Source of the DNA: Nocardia altamirensis NBRC 108246 | GTDB lineage: Bacteria; Actinomycetota; Actinomycetes; Mycobacteriales; Mycobacteriaceae | DNA: 64,000 nucleotides | NCBI RefSeq assembly: GCF_001612685.1 | Contig: NZ_BDAY01000005.1 | Span: 62,001 to 126,000, forward strand | Direction: 5' to 3' | In this document: one piece after another, positions 1 through 11,687 of the stretch | Position numbering within the stretch: position 1 is the first letter of the stretch | Layout: every line of letters begins with the position of its first letter | The notes under the pieces: generated by a model | Database searches by the model: none | Seen by the model: only the letters and a program-made list of their open reading frames with translations | What the model was told of the DNA's origin: nothing | Program-made: the position numbers and the translations under genes

Positions 1-634
1 CATGCAGGCGGGCCTCGGTGGCGCGCAGGTCACGCATCAGGTCGACGATGCGGTGCAGTTCCGGGGCCTCGAAGGCGAGGATCCACTCGTAGTCGCCGAG
101 GGCGAACGAGCTGACCGTGTTGGCGCGCACATCCGGGTAGCCGCGAGCCGCCTTGCCGTGGTCGGCGAGCATCTTGCGCCGCTCCTCGTCGGGCAGCAGG
201 TACCACTCGTAGGAGCGGACGAACGGGTACACGCAGATGTAGTTACCCGGGTCCTCGCCCGCCAGGAACGCGGGCACGTGACTCTTGTTGAACTCCGCCG
301 GACGATGCAGCGCCACATTGCTCCACACCGGCGCGCTGGCTCGACCCAGTTCGGTGGTGCGCCGGAAATCCGAGTACACGGCCTGCAGATCCTCGACCCG
401 CTCGGCATGCGTCCAGATCATGAAGTCCGCATCGGCCCGCATGCCTGCCACGTCGTACACGCCACGCACCACGACGTCACGATCCGCGAGCCCGTCGAAG
501 AAGGCCCGCGCCTCCTTGATCGCCGCGGCCCGATCCTCCCCGAGCACACCGGGCTGCACCTGGAACACCGAGAACATCAGGTAACGAATGGTCGAGTTGA
601 GAGCCTGATAATCGAGTCGCGCCATACCGCCCAT
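1..634 (-). CDS. hemQ: Coproheme decarboxylase HemQ (ChdC), 3' end cut by window edge
   Basis: Last enzyme of the coproporphyrin-dependent haem route of actinobacteria: it decarboxylates coproheme to haem b. About 211 residues are visible; the last few lie beyond the left edge. The chlorite-dismutase-family core shows the segment [10 protein letters not shown] (residues 136-145), whose first Tyr aligns with the catalytic tyrosine, and [10 protein letters not shown] with the proximal haem histidine near residue 159. The start at 634 has a GGGGGAG ribosome site; an ATG nine bases further in (625) is the alternative. HemY lies upstream on the same strand, as in mycobacteria, but a broken kinase gene now sits between them and overlaps this start by about 58 bases. 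Confidence 0.93.
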   Translation of the reverse strand, partial: MGGMARLDYQALNSTIRYLMFSVFQVQPGVLGEDRAAAIKEARAFFDGLADRDVVVRGVYDVAGMRADADFMIWTHAERVEDLQAVYSDFRRTTELGRASAPVWSNVALHRPAEFNKSHVPAFLAGEDPGNYICVYPFVRSYEWYLLPDEERRKMLADHGKAARGYPDVRANTVSSFALGDYEWILAFEAPELHRIVDLMRDLRATEARLH

Positions 635-1059
635 CGTGCCACTCCCCCCACCCCCGACCGCCTCGCGGCCCACCTCCGCCCGGCCCGCGCCCCTGGTGGC
701 GGGGCGCGGCAGTGCCGAACGCCACACGCCAGGACGACCGCGGACCGTATCGCGAGGGGTTCGTCGCTGCCCGATGCCCCGACCTTTTCGATACCGGCCC
801 TGGCGAATTGGATGTCGCGGGGCTTGAACCACCACGAGTCGATGACTACAGAAGTTGAGGTTGCTTGGGCTAAGGCCCACACCGCGTCCATCGCGATACC
901 GCCGAGCGCGGGCACGGTGCTGTCGCCGCAGGAGGCCAGTGCTTCCTTGACCGAGTCCTTCGACAAGAACTGCGCACCAAACGCTTTGGCCAAGGAACGG
1001 CCCGATGTCGATTTGCCCGAGGCGGGCAGGCCGTTGATCAGGACGAGGAGTTTGTCCAT
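577..1059 (-). pseudogene. Truncated P-loop kinase remnant
   Basis: The first ~95 residues look like a small-molecule or nucleoside-type P-loop kinase: Walker [10 protein letters not shown] at residues 10-18 and a downstream Asp-Ser-Trp-Trp segment (VVIDSWWF) typical of kinases that modify small molecules. After about residue 100 the frame becomes an Arg/Pro/Gly-rich string with no family resemblance, runs into the hemQ start region and ends inside hemQ. The lid and C-terminal half expected in a 160-190-residue kinase are missing in all minus-strand frames that I checked by eye. I read it as a degraded gene; a truncated but expressed protein cannot be excluded. Confidence 0.55.
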
Positions 1060-1071
1060 CGGGCCGACGGC

Positions 1072-2418
1072 TCAGGTCGAGGTGGCGGCGATGTGGTGGG
1101 CGGCGGCGGTGCCGGAGGCCACGCAGGCGGGGACGCCTACGCCGTGGAGGTAGGCGCCGGCCAAGGCTAGGCCGGGGATGGGGGCGATGGCGGATTCGAC
1201 GGCGGCGATGCGGTCGGTGTGGCCGGGAGCGTATTGGGCCAGGCCGTTGGGCCAGCGTTGGACTGCGGCGGCGAGCGGCTCGATGGGGACGCCGGTGACG
1301 GTGGACAGGTCCTCGGCGGCGGCGGTGACGAGGTCGGCGTCGGACCAGGAGAGCGGGGTGGCGTCGCCGAATTTGCCGAAGGAGACTCGGACGGCAGCGG
1401 TTTCGCGGTGGGCCAGATGGGTCCATTTGCGGCTGGACAGGGTGAATGCTTTGGCGCGCAAGGGTTCTCCGGTGGCGACGAGGATGCCGGAGTTTTGCGG
1501 GAGCGCAGTGTCGCGAGGAAGGGCAAGGGCGACAAGGACGGACGAGGACAGTTCGATGCCGGCGAGTGCGGCGGCGGCGTCCGGTGCGACGGTGCCGAGC
1601 AGGCGTGCGGTCACCGGTGCGGGAGTGGCGAGCACGACCGAGTCGACCGCACCGATGGGGTCGACGACCCAGCCGCGCTGCCCACGAGCGAGCCGGGTGG
1701 CCGGTTCCGCGGTGATGAACTTTGCGCCCGAGCGGGCGGCCAGTGCCTCCAACAGCACCTGGTAGCCGTCGCGGATACCGCCGAAGACCGGGGCATCCGA
1801 GGGCGGCGGGAGCGCGACAGCGACCGCGTGTGTGAGGCTGGGTGCGCCGTCGTCGAGGGCAGCGGCCAAAGTCGGCAGGGCGGCTCGCACTCCGATCGAG
1901 CGAGAGCTTCCGGCGTACACACCACCCAGTAGCGGGTCAACGCTGCGCTCGGCGACCTGAGCACCGAATCGGTCGGCGACCAAACGGTATACGTCGATGT
2001 CGGCTCCCGGCTCCCAGGCGAGCGGGCGCCGCGGTTCCGTCGCGATCCGCTCGAGTGTCGCCGCATCGACCAGGCCGCGCATCGACTCCGCGGTCGACGG
2101 CACCCCCATCAACGTTCGCTCCGGTAGCGGGTGCGCTACCCCGTCGGACCACACCAGCGGCCGCAGTCCCGCCGGGGTCACCAACTGCGTCTCGAGCCCT
2201 ACCTCCCGTAGCAACTGCGGCACCTCGGGTCGTCGGCCGACAAACGCCTCCGCCCCCAAATCCAAAGGCTCCCCGGCTAGTTCGGCGGTGTACAGGATCC
2301 CGCCGACCCGCTCGGCCCGGTCGAGCACCAGGATGTCGGCCGCCGCCCCCAGCAGCATCCGCAACCGATACGCGGCAACCAACCCACTGATCCCACCGCC
2401 GATTACCGCGATCCTCAT
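1072..2418 (-). CDS. hemY: Coproporphyrinogen III oxidase HemY (CgoX)
   Basis: FAD-dependent oxidase of 448 residues that oxidises coproporphyrinogen III to coproporphyrin III in the Gram-positive haem route. The N-terminus [19 protein letters not shown] is the dinucleotide-binding fold (GxGxxG), followed by LDRAERVGG, the FAD-contacting segment of the protoporphyrinogen-oxidase family. The C-terminal [20 protein letters not shown] is the second FAD motif. The frame is open for another 61 codons upstream, but only the ATG at 2418 places the nucleotide fold at the start. Twelve bases separate its stop from the broken kinase. In mycobacteria it normally follows hemE directly; here 3.9 kb with three extra genes intervene. 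Confidence 0.93.
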   Translation of the reverse strand: MRIAVIGGGISGLVAAYRLRMLLGAAADILVLDRAERVGGILYTAELAGEPLDLGAEAFVGRRPEVPQLLREVGLETQLVTPAGLRPLVWSDGVAHPLPERTLMGVPSTAESMRGLVDAATLERIATEPRRPLAWEPGADIDVYRLVADRFGAQVAERSVDPLLGGVYAGSSRSIGVRAALPTLAAALDDGAPSLTHAVAVALPPPSDAPVFGGIRDGYQVLLEALAARSGAKFITAEPATRLARGQRGWVVDPIGAVDSVVLATPAPVTARLLGTVAPDAAAALAGIELSSSVLVALALPRDTALPQNSGILVATGEPLRAKAFTLSSRKWTHLAHRETAAVRVSFGKFGDATPLSWSDADLVTAAAEDLSTVTGVPIEPLAAAVQRWPNGLAQYAPGHTDRIAAVESAIAPIPGLALAGAYLHGVGVPACVASGTAAAHHIAATST

Positions 2419-4898
<2,480 letters not shown>

Positions 4899-4920
4899 GC
4901 CTCGCCATCAGGAGACCAGC

Positions 4921-5709
4921 ATGCCGACAGAGCTGTACTCGACCACCGGCCTCCTCGAAGCGCCACTGGTGCAACCCGATGGCGGCGTGCTGTTCTCGAA
5001 TGTCACCGGCGGCGGGGTCTTTCGGCACCACGGCGGTGAAACCACGACCGTGGTCGACCGGCGGCGCGGTATCGGCGGGCTGGCGCAGCACGCGGACGGC
5101 GGCCTGATCGTGACGGGTCGCGACCTGGCCTACGCCGACGCCGATGGCCTCCACACCGTGCTCACGGTCGACGGCGCCACCGGATTCAACGATGTGGCTG
5201 TAGGACCCGACGGTTCGTTCTACGTCGGCGTCCTACACCATCGACCGCAACAGGGTGAGTCCGCCGGTCCCAGTGCGGTGCTGCGGCTCGACCCCACGGG
5301 CGCGGTGACCACGGCCGCGGCGGACATCCGCTGGCCGAACGGGATCGGCTTCTCGCCTGATCACCGAACCCTCTACGTCTGCGAATACGCCGAAAGCCGA
5401 GTCCTGGCGGTGCACGACGGGCACACCAGGGTGTTCGCCACCGCCCCGACCGGCGAATGCGACGGTCTCGCAGTGGATGCCGAGGGCGGAGTCTGGGTCG
5501 CCCTCGGCAGCGGCAGTGCCGTCGCTCGCTTCACCGCAGCAGGCACACTGTACAAAACCATCACCCTCCCAGACGGTTTCGTATCCTCGGTCGCCCTGCA
5601 CGACACCACCCTGTACATCACCACCAGCGGGCGGCTCCTGAGCGAGAACGTCGACATTCCGGGACTCCCTGTCCCGTCGACTCGCATCCCGCACGACATC
5701 GCCGCGTGA
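4921..5709 (+). CDS. SMP-30/gluconolactonase-like beta-propeller protein
   Basis: 262 residues, 22 bases after the gyrase paralogue, with its own AGGAG site before ATG 4921, so the two are probably co-transcribed. The protein has the repeating blades of the SMP-30/gluconolactonase/LRE family: a first blade with PDGGVLFSNV, a central GFNDVAVGPDGSFYVG with the Asn-Asp pair, PNGIGFSPDHRTLYVCE, and a last CDGLAVDAEGGVWVALG. These Asn and Asp positions are the metal-binding ones in lactonases of the family. No signal peptide is seen, so it is likely cytoplasmic. The substrate is unknown; lactone or sugar-acid hydrolysis is a family-level guess. Confidence 0.75.
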   Translation: MPTELYSTTGLLEAPLVQPDGGVLFSNVTGGGVFRHHGGETTTVVDRRRGIGGLAQHADGGLIVTGRDLAYADADGLHTVLTVDGATGFNDVAVGPDGSFYVGVLHHRPQQGESAGPSAVLRLDPTGAVTTAAADIRWPNGIGFSPDHRTLYVCEYAESRVLAVHDGHTRVFATAPTGECDGLAVDAEGGVWVALGSGSAVARFTAAGTLYKTITLPDGFVSSVALHDTTLYITTSGRLLSENVDIPGLPVPSTRIPHDIAA

Positions 5710-5772
5710 CCTAGCCACCGGACGGGTATTGCGGACACGACCATCGCTGGTCCGCCACGGCGCGTTGTCCGG

Positions 5773-6321
5773 CTAACGCGAGTGTGTCGGGTCGGTGCCG
5801 TCGACGATGATGTCGACGTTGGCGCGGGTGTCGTCGGCGGCGAAGTGGTTGTCTTCGTCGGCCATCCAGCGATCCCACAGGGGCAGAGCGGCGGATCCGT
5901 CACGGTCGAGGCCGCGGGTCAACCGCGTTGCTCGCGGCGTCTCGACCCAGATGGCGAGTGACAGGCGGGACCGCACGACCGCGCGGGCGGACGAGACGCC
6001 TTCCAGGACAACCACTCCCCCTGGAGCGACCTCATGCCATTCGGCCAGCGCACGTGCATCCCAGTCGTACCGCTGATAACGGCCTGGCACGTCGCGCGAC
6101 AGTGGTTCGAGCACCTGGCTTTCCAGTCTCGGCCACCAGTTCAGCGTGTTGTCCCAGGACGCGAAACTGTCGGTCTGCACGACGGTCGCGGCGCACTCTC
6201 GCGCCAGTTGTGCGGCGAGCGTTGACTTTCCGGCACCACCAGGACCATCGATGGCGACCACTCTCGTCGAGCCGAGGCGCGGAGTGCTCGCGGCGATGCG
6301 GTCGACGATCTCGGCGAGCAT
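5773..6321 (-). CDS. Uridine kinase-like P-loop kinase
   Basis: 182-residue P-loop protein with Walker A DGPGGAGKSTLA near residue 25 and TDSFASWDNTLNWWPRLE, where uridine kinases place their substrate-binding Asp. VVLEGVSSAR follows as the Walker B-like strand, then the lid arginines of RATRLTRGLDRDG. The substrate may be a nucleoside or another small alcohol; family members are often misnamed. Its ATG begins directly after the TAG of hemE with no bases between, so translation is probably coupled to hemE. It is not part of the haem pathway as far as is known. Confidence 0.78.
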   Translation of the reverse strand: MLAEIVDRIAASTPRLGSTRVVAIDGPGGAGKSTLAAQLARECAATVVQTDSFASWDNTLNWWPRLESQVLEPLSRDVPGRYQRYDWDARALAEWHEVAPGGVVVLEGVSSARAVVRSRLSLAIWVETPRATRLTRGLDRDGSAALPLWDRWMADEDNHFAADDTRANVDIIVDGTDPTHSR

Positions 6322-7377
6322 CTACAGTTCGTGCACCAGGTCGACCAGGGCGGTCAGGATGCCGGGGTCGGTGTCGGGGAGGACGCCGTGCCCGAGGTTG
6401 AAGATGTGGCCCTTGGCGCCCAAGGTGATTGCCTCGTCGGCTTCGGCGGCGATGCGCCGGGCTTCGATGTCGACGGCGGCCGCGCCCGCGAACAGGACGG
6501 CGGGATCGAGGTTGCCCTGCAACGCTTTTCCGGGGCCGACCCGGCGCACGGCCTCGGTGAGCGGCACCCGCCAGTCGACGCCGACCACATCGGCGCCCGC
6601 CTCGCCCATGGCGCCGAGCAGTTCGCCGGTGCCGACGCCGAAGTGGATGCGTGGCACGCCGGCGTCCGCGACCTCCGCAAAGACCCGTTCGGAGTGCGGC
6701 AGCACGAAGCGGCGGTAGTCGGCGAGGGACAGCGCACCGGCCCACGAGTCGAACAGCTGAACGGCGTCGACACCCGCCGTCAGCTGCGCCTGCAGGAACG
6801 CGATGGTGATGTCGGTGAGGGCGCCGAGCAGCGCGTGCCAGGTCTCCGGATCGGCATACATCATCGCCTTGGTGCGCTCGTGGTTCTTGCTCGGTCCACC
6901 CTCGACCAGGTAGGACGCGAGGGTGAACGGCGCACCGGCGAACCCGATCAGCGGGGTCTCGCCGAGCGCATCGACGAGCAACCGCACGCCGTCGGCGACC
7001 GCACCCACTTCCTCCGGCCGCAGCCGCGGCAGCGCCCGCACGTCCGCGACGGTCCGCACCGGCGACGCGATGACCGGCCCGACCCCGGGCACGATGTCGA
7101 GATCGATACCGGCGGCCTTCAGCGGAACAACGATGTCGGAGAACAGAATCGCCGCATCGACGCCGTGCCGCCGGATCGGCTGCATGGTGATCTCGCACAC
7201 CAGCTCCGGGTCGAAGCAGGACTCGAGCATCCCCACCCCCGCACGCAGCGCGCGATATTCGGGCAGCGACCGTCCGGCTTGCCGCATGAACCACACCGGC
7301 CGCCTGCTCGGCGTCGCACCGGTAGCGGCGGCCAGGAACGGGGCATCGGTCAGGCGGCGGCGGGTGTAAGTGCTCAT
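6322..7377 (-). CDS. hemE: Uroporphyrinogen decarboxylase HemE
   Basis: 351-residue cytoplasmic enzyme converting uroporphyrinogen III to coproporphyrinogen III. Family signatures are visible: [17 protein letters not shown] near the N-terminus (with the active-site Arg), [36 protein letters not shown], and the C-terminal [16 protein letters not shown]. The reading frame stays open 67 codons upstream into the repeat array, but [15 protein letters not shown] at 7377 is the normal family start. HemE, HemY and HemQ together supply three of the haem steps in this window; the ferrochelatase is elsewhere. Confidence 0.96.
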   Translation of the reverse strand: MSTYTRRRLTDAPFLAAATGATPSRRPVWFMRQAGRSLPEYRALRAGVGMLESCFDPELVCEITMQPIRRHGVDAAILFSDIVVPLKAAGIDLDIVPGVGPVIASPVRTVADVRALPRLRPEEVGAVADGVRLLVDALGETPLIGFAGAPFTLASYLVEGGPSKNHERTKAMMYADPETWHALLGALTDITIAFLQAQLTAGVDAVQLFDSWAGALSLADYRRFVLPHSERVFAEVADAGVPRIHFGVGTGELLGAMGEAGADVVGVDWRVPLTEAVRRVGPGKALQGNLDPAVLFAGAAAVDIEARRIAAEADEAITLGAKGHIFNLGHGVLPDTDPGILTALVDLVHEL

Positions 7378-8043
7378 CACGGCCCATCGTAAAGGGCACC
7401 TGTTCACCCCCCGTCGCCCCGGGCACACCCCACCACCGAACAACTCAGGCACCGCCAGCCCCACCCATGTCACACCGGGCAGTCTCACTAACTCCGAACG
7501 GGACATGAGCGTGCCGACACGCAGCAATCCCCTCGCCCATGTCCCGCACGGTGAACCACCGCGCCCCGAACGGGACACGAACGCGCCGACGCCCTACATT
7601 CTCTCGGCCACGTCCCGCACGGTGCACCACCAACTTCCGAACCGGGGCATCAGCGCGTCGGTGCGCACCCCTCGGCCGCGTCCCGCTGGGCGGCCTCGCT
7701 ATCCACGAACGGGACATGAGCGCGCCGACACGCAGCAACCCCTCGCCCACGTCCCGCTCGGTGAGCCCCGCCTCCCGGGTGGGACATAGATGCGCCCACT
7801 CAGGACCCAATCGCAGCACGGTTCATACCTCGCGTACCGGGATCCGGACCAAGCGACCATCTCGAGTCCACTTCCGCCCGGCACCAGCTCCCGACGGACT
7901 CGCTCACGACGCACACGACCCCCGCCCACCCGACACGCCCGAGTGCGGCGACGCGCGCAAGCACGGAAGGGCCTGCGGACGCCGCATCAATACAGCGGCG
8001 CGCCTCCGACTGTGCCGGGTGCACAAGGTCTACCGTCCCCTTC
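7378..8043. other. Divergent intergenic region hemE/DUF3000
   Basis: 666 bases without a supportable gene. Bases 7500-7790 form the tandem array described separately. The flanks (7378-7499 and 7791-8043) are GC-rich, should contain the promoters of hemE and the DUF3000 gene, and show no site that I can name with confidence. Confidence 0.6.
7500..7790. repeat. Tandem array of four ~70-bp repeats plus partial fifth
   Basis: Units begin with GGGACATGAGC or a variant at 7500, 7572, 7644, 7711 and (partial) 7781, giving periods of 72, 72, 67 and 70 bases. Most units carry GGGACATG near the start and CATGTCCC or CACGTCCC near position 45, so each is an imperfect palindrome. Unit 4 is nearly identical to unit 1. 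The array is similar in period and motif to 22845-23003. Confidence 0.82.
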
Positions 8044-8682
8044 GTGACACCGCTCGACTTCCGCGACGGCGCCGCACCGACCGAGGGACCTCATGGCGAG
8101 CCAGCTCAATTTCGCACCGCGGTCGAGGCGATGGGCACCGCAACCGTGCACCCTCGGATCGAGCTGGCGCCGATTCGGCCACCGCAACGTCTGGCTCCCT
8201 ACTCCTACGCACTCGGTGCCGAGGTCAAACATCCGGAAACCGGTGTCGTGCCGGTCGATTCGGAAGGCGACGCGTTCGGCAGACTGATCCTGCTGCACGA
8301 CCCCGACGGTGACGACGCCTGGCACGGCACGCTGCGGCTGGTTGCTTACATCCAGGCCGACATCGACGCCGCGCTGGCCACCGACCCGCTGCTGCCCGAG
8401 GTGGCGTGGAGCTGGCTGGTCGATGCGCTGGAGTCTCGCTCGGAACCGTTCACCGCGCTCGGCGGCACCGTCACCTCGACCAGCTCGGTGCGCTACGGCG
8501 ATATCGCGGGCCCGCCGCGAGCCCACCAGCTGGAGTTGCGCGCCTCATGGACCGCGATGACCACCGACATGCGTCCGCATGTGGAGGGCTTCTGCGAGGT
8601 GCTCGCCTACGCGGCCGGGCTACCACCGGCGGGCGTCACCGAGCTGCAGCTGCGGCCCGAGCTCTCCGGCGACCAGTTGTAG
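8044..8682 (+). CDS. DUF3000 family protein
   Basis: 212 residues with a GTG start at 8044, matching the DUF3000 family that lies between hemE and RNase D in mycobacteria (the Rv2680 position). The family core is visible in HPRIELAPIRPPQRLAPYSY, then GRLILLHDPDGDDAWHG and VAWSWLVDALESR, and the C-terminal half ends with a predicted helical region. No enzymatic motif is visible and no function is known for the family. It is probably co-transcribed with the RNase D gene 153 bases downstream. Confidence 0.85.
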   Translation: MTPLDFRDGAAPTEGPHGEPAQFRTAVEAMGTATVHPRIELAPIRPPQRLAPYSYALGAEVKHPETGVVPVDSEGDAFGRLILLHDPDGDDAWHGTLRLVAYIQADIDAALATDPLLPEVAWSWLVDALESRSEPFTALGGTVTSTSSVRYGDIAGPPRAHQLELRASWTAMTTDMRPHVEGFCEVLAYAAGLPPAGVTELQLRPELSGDQL

Positions 8683-8835
8683 CGGCACTTCGCCGCAATC
8701 AGGAAGACCAGCGGCCGTCCCTGCGTTGTATTCCACGACCGCGTCCATCGGATTCCGCTTTCCGTTGGCCCTCCCGACACACGGAAGCCCGATAGGACGA
8801 CGACCGCTACCGCTCTGCCCGTAAAGTTCAACAAC

Positions 8836-10098
8836 ATGTCCGTACCCGACGAATCCGAACCCACTGGCGCGCCTCCCCTGCTTGCGCCCGTGGATGGCGT
8901 GCCTCCGGTACTGGACACCGCCGCTGAAATCGCTGCGGCCGCTGCTCGTCTCGCCGCGGGCTCCGGCCCGCTCGCTGTCGACGCCGAACGTGCTTCGGGT
9001 TTCCGCTATTCGGCGCGCGCCTACCTGATTCAGCTCCGCCGCAACGGGGCAGGCACCTTCCTGATCGATCCGATTCCGGTTGCCGACGCGATCGGCCCAC
9101 TCGCCGAGGCCATCAACGATCTCGAATGGGTGCTGCATTCGGCCGATCAGGACCTACCGGGCCTCGCCGAACTCGGCCTGCGCCCGAAACGACTGTTCGA
9201 CACCGAATTGGGTGGTCGGCTGGCCGGTTTCGAGCGGGTCGGGCTCGCCGCGATGGTCGAGAACCTGCTCGGCCACGCACTCAAGAAGGGGCACGGCGCC
9301 GCGGACTGGTCGACGCGCCCGCTGCCCGACGAATGGCTCAATTACGCTGCGCTGGATGTCGAATTGCTCTTGGAGCTGCGCGACGCGGTAGCGGCCGTGC
9401 TCGAGGAGCAGGGCAAGACCGATTGGGCCGCACAGGAATTCGAGCATGTCCGGACCTCGGAACCGCCTGCGCCGAAGGCGGACCGCTGGCGCCGTACCTC
9501 CGGCATCCACACGCTGCGCCGGGCCAGGCAACTGGCGATGGTGCGCGAGCTGTGGACCACCAGGGACGCACTGGCTCGCGCCCGCGATGTCGCGCCTGCC
9601 CGGATTCTGCCGGACGCCGCCATCATCGCGGCCACGACCGCCGACCCGAAGACCATCGCCCAATTGCGTGCGTTGCCGGTGTTCGGCGGCCCACGCCAGC
9701 GCCGCTATTCCAGGGAGTGGCTGGCCGCCGTCGACCGTGGCCGCACCATGCCGGACGCGGAACTACCCCCACTGACGCAGCCATTCGACGGCCCGCCGCC
9801 GGTGAACCGCTGGGAACGCCGCGATCCCGCGGCCGCCGCCCGGCTCGCCCGCGCCCGCACCGCGATGGGCGCGCTGTCCACCGAGCACGCGATTCCGGTG
9901 GAGAACCTGCTCTCCCCCGATCTGGTCCGCAGGCTGTGCTGGGACGGACTGCCGGACTACGACCGGGTGCCCGATTCGCCTGACGATCTCGCTGCCGCCA
10001 TCGACGGCTTCCTGAAATCGGGGGGCGCGAGGCCGTGGCAGCGCGAGCTGGCGGTGCCGCACCTGACCGCCGCGCTGACACCCAAGCCCGCCGACTGA
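8836..10098 (+). CDS. Ribonuclease D-type 3'-5' exonuclease with HRDC domain
   Basis: 420 residues. The DEDDy exonuclease domain (about 25-205) shows VDAERASGFRYSARAYLIQL (Asp and Glu ligands), VLHSADQDLPGL (third Asp) and YAALDVELLLELR (Tyr and final Asp). An HRDC helical domain follows around 215-295 (LRRARQLAMVRELWTTRDALAR) and a second helical region reaches the C-terminus, as in the actinobacterial family. It should trim structured RNA 3' ends. ATG 8836 fits the family start. The order DUF3000-RNase D-dxs is the conserved actinobacterial one, although dxs is now displaced by 2.3 kb of extra genes. Confidence 0.92.
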   Translation: MSVPDESEPTGAPPLLAPVDGVPPVLDTAAEIAAAAARLAAGSGPLAVDAERASGFRYSARAYLIQLRRNGAGTFLIDPIPVADAIGPLAEAINDLEWVLHSADQDLPGLAELGLRPKRLFDTELGGRLAGFERVGLAAMVENLLGHALKKGHGAADWSTRPLPDEWLNYAALDVELLLELRDAVAAVLEEQGKTDWAAQEFEHVRTSEPPAPKADRWRRTSGIHTLRRARQLAMVRELWTTRDALARARDVAPARILPDAAIIAATTADPKTIAQLRALPVFGGPRQRRYSREWLAAVDRGRTMPDAELPPLTQPFDGPPPVNRWERRDPAAAARLARARTAMGALSTEHAIPVENLLSPDLVRRLCWDGLPDYDRVPDSPDDLAAAIDGFLKSGGARPWQRELAVPHLTAALTPKPAD

Positions 10099-10099
10099 C

Positions 10100-10513
10100 T
10101 CAGGACGGGGTCGGCGCTTTCCGCGTCTGTTCGAAGGCGCGCAGCCCCGCGTCCATGCCTGCGGCCAAGGGTGCCGCGAGCTCGTCGGGCAGCACATCGT
10201 GGATCCAGACGAAGCGGCTCTGCCCGTCACCGTGCGGGAAGACCTGCATCGACGCGTTGTTGTGCGCGGGTGTGACGCTGCCGCCGACGATCGAGTAGAC
10301 GAATCGGCGCGCGTCGTCATCGATGGTGACGAGCCGTTCCCGCGCCACCGCCCCACCTGCGAAGTCGACCACGCGGATGTCCGGCCCGTCGAGCTTGCTG
10401 TCGACGGCGTAGCCGGGTGCCATCCGGACCGGGCCTGCGGCGAAATCACGAATGATCGCCCAGATGTCCTCGCTCGATGCGTCGAGGACGAGTTCTTTCT
10501 TGACCGATGCCAT
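10100..10513 (-). CDS. SRPBCC (START-like) family protein
   Basis: 137 residues with the polyketide-cyclase/dehydrase type START fold: an N-terminal VKKELVLDASSEDIWAIIRDF strand-helix, the central SKLDGPDIRVVDF and RERLVTIDDDARRFVYSIV strands, and a long C-terminal helix. Such proteins bind a hydrophobic ligand in a cavity; the ligand cannot be told from sequence. It ends two bases from the end of the RNase D gene and is divergent from the CGNR-type regulator, with an AT-rich region holding a 14-bp palindrome between them. Confidence 0.75.
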   Translation of the reverse strand: MASVKKELVLDASSEDIWAIIRDFAAGPVRMAPGYAVDSKLDGPDIRVVDFAGGAVARERLVTIDDDARRFVYSIVGGSVTPAHNNASMQVFPHGDGQSRFVWIHDVLPDELAAPLAAGMDAGLRAFEQTRKAPTPS

Positions 10514-10551
10514 AGCGAATCTCCTTGTGCTAACTGGCGATAGGTGAACGA

Positions 10552-10565
10552 TAGTTAGCTAACTA
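10552..10565. promoter_or_regulatory. 14-bp perfect palindrome, candidate operator
   Basis: TAGTTAGCTAACTA is perfectly self-complementary and lies between the divergent SRPBCC and CGNR genes in an AT-rich patch. A CTAACT half-site also occurs just before it. The neighbouring CGNR protein or an unlinked regulator could bind here; that is inference. Confidence 0.5.
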
Positions 10566-10596
10566 GCCATCGTCAATAGAGAGTTAGTATGGAGCG

Positions 10597-11163
10597 GTGT
10601 CTTCGGAAACCAGCCACCCGCCGTTGCAGCGCCTCGTCGAGTTCGTGAATACGCGACGCGCGGACGGCGACCAGATCGACACCGCCGAGACGTTGTCGAT
10701 CTGGTTGCGGGCCAACGATTTGCTGTCCGCCGACGAGACCGTGCACGACCACCACCGCGCTCGCACCTTGCGGGAAGGCTTGCGTGCGTTGCTCGCCGCG
10801 AACAACGCAGATCCGGTCACCAGCCCACGCCCGGACGGCCTCGACCCGTCCGCGCACACCCAACTTGCGGCGCTCACCGCCACGCTTCCCCTGACCCTCG
10901 ACGTGACCAGCACCCCGCCCCGCCTGGTGCCACACTCCCCCGACCCGCTGGATCGCGCGCTGACCACCCTGCTCGCCGACGTCGCGACGGCCGTCGCGGC
11001 CGGCTCATGGCCGCGTCTCAAGGCCTGTCGAGAACCGAGCTGCCGGTGGGCCTTCTACGACAACTCCCGCAATCACGCGCGCACCTGGTGCTCGATGGAC
11101 GTGTGCGGAAACCGCGTGAAAGTCCGTGCCGCACAACGTCGTCAGACGAGAGTTCGCGCCTAG
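10597..11163 (+). CDS. CGNR zinc-finger/ABATE-domain regulator
   Basis: 188 residues. The N-terminal ABATE-type domain begins with PLQRLVEFVNT and LSIWLRANDLL. The C-terminal zinc finger has the family signature CREPSCRWAFYDNSRN followed by WCSMDVCGNR, that is CX4C...CX4C, then a basic tail. Members are predicted stress-responsive transcription regulators. GTG 10597 is used; it lies only two bases after GGAG, so the start is somewhat uncertain. Divergent transcription from the SRPBCC gene suggests it controls that gene. Confidence 0.83.
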   Translation: MSSETSHPPLQRLVEFVNTRRADGDQIDTAETLSIWLRANDLLSADETVHDHHRARTLREGLRALLAANNADPVTSPRPDGLDPSAHTQLAALTATLPLTLDVTSTPPRLVPHSPDPLDRALTTLLADVATAVAAGSWPRLKACREPSCRWAFYDNSRNHARTWCSMDVCGNRVKVRAAQRRQTRVRA

Positions 11164-11203
11164 CCCGGCCGCTGCTTTTCCTATAGCGGCCGAACACGCG
11201 AGT

Positions 11204-11659
11204 TCATCCAGCGTCGCTGCCCGGCTGCACAGCAGGTCCGGCAGACCAGCTGACCGCGTTCCCTCTTCGCTCCAGCAGCTCCGACACCGACGCTCGGAAT
11301 TTCGGACAGGTCATGAAATCGCCGTGGTCACAGGCCAACCCGCGTTCGATGATCGCCAATGCGGCCTGCGCCTCGGCGATGCGCGCGCGGAGCTCACGGC
11401 GATGACGCTGCAGCACGGTCGTGCGTTCGCCGGTGGTGAACATGGCGTGGATGTCGTCGAGACCGAGCCCGGCTTCCTTGGCCCGCAGGATCATCGCGAT
11501 TCGGAAGACATCGTCGTCGTCATAGCGTCGGCGCCCGGCCGCATCCCGCTCCGGGGTCAGCAGACCCACCGATTCCCAATGCCGCAGCACGTGCGTGGCC
11601 AGACCGAAGTGGGCGGCGACGTCGCCGATGCTGGTCGCAGGCCGCGTGCTTGACTTCAT
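11204..11659 (-). CDS. MerR family transcriptional regulator
   Basis: 151 residues. The winged-helix domain at the N-terminus reads SIGDVAAHFGLATHVLRHWE then GLLTPERDAAGRRRYDDDDV, the canonical MerR helix-turn-helix and wing. A dimerising coiled coil follows (about 75-110), then a short effector tail CDHGDFMTCPKF with two Cys and one His that could bind metal or sense redox. ATG 11659 gives the usual MerR start; a longer frame reaches into the neighbouring promoter. It is divergent from the methyltransferase at 11688, with only 28 bases between starts, so it probably controls both genes from one operator. Confidence 0.85.
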   Translation of the reverse strand: MKSSTRPATSIGDVAAHFGLATHVLRHWESVGLLTPERDAAGRRRYDDDDVFRIAMILRAKEAGLGLDDIHAMFTTGERTTVLQRHRRELRARIAEAQAALAIIERGLACDHGDFMTCPKFRASVSELLERRGNAVSWSAGPAVQPGSDAG

Positions 11660-11687
11660 GTTGACATTAAGTCGCACCATAACGGAC

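Noticed and set aside
7500..7790. CRISPR array
   Set aside because: Units vary in sequence along their length and no constant repeat with unique spacers exists; no cas gene is near.
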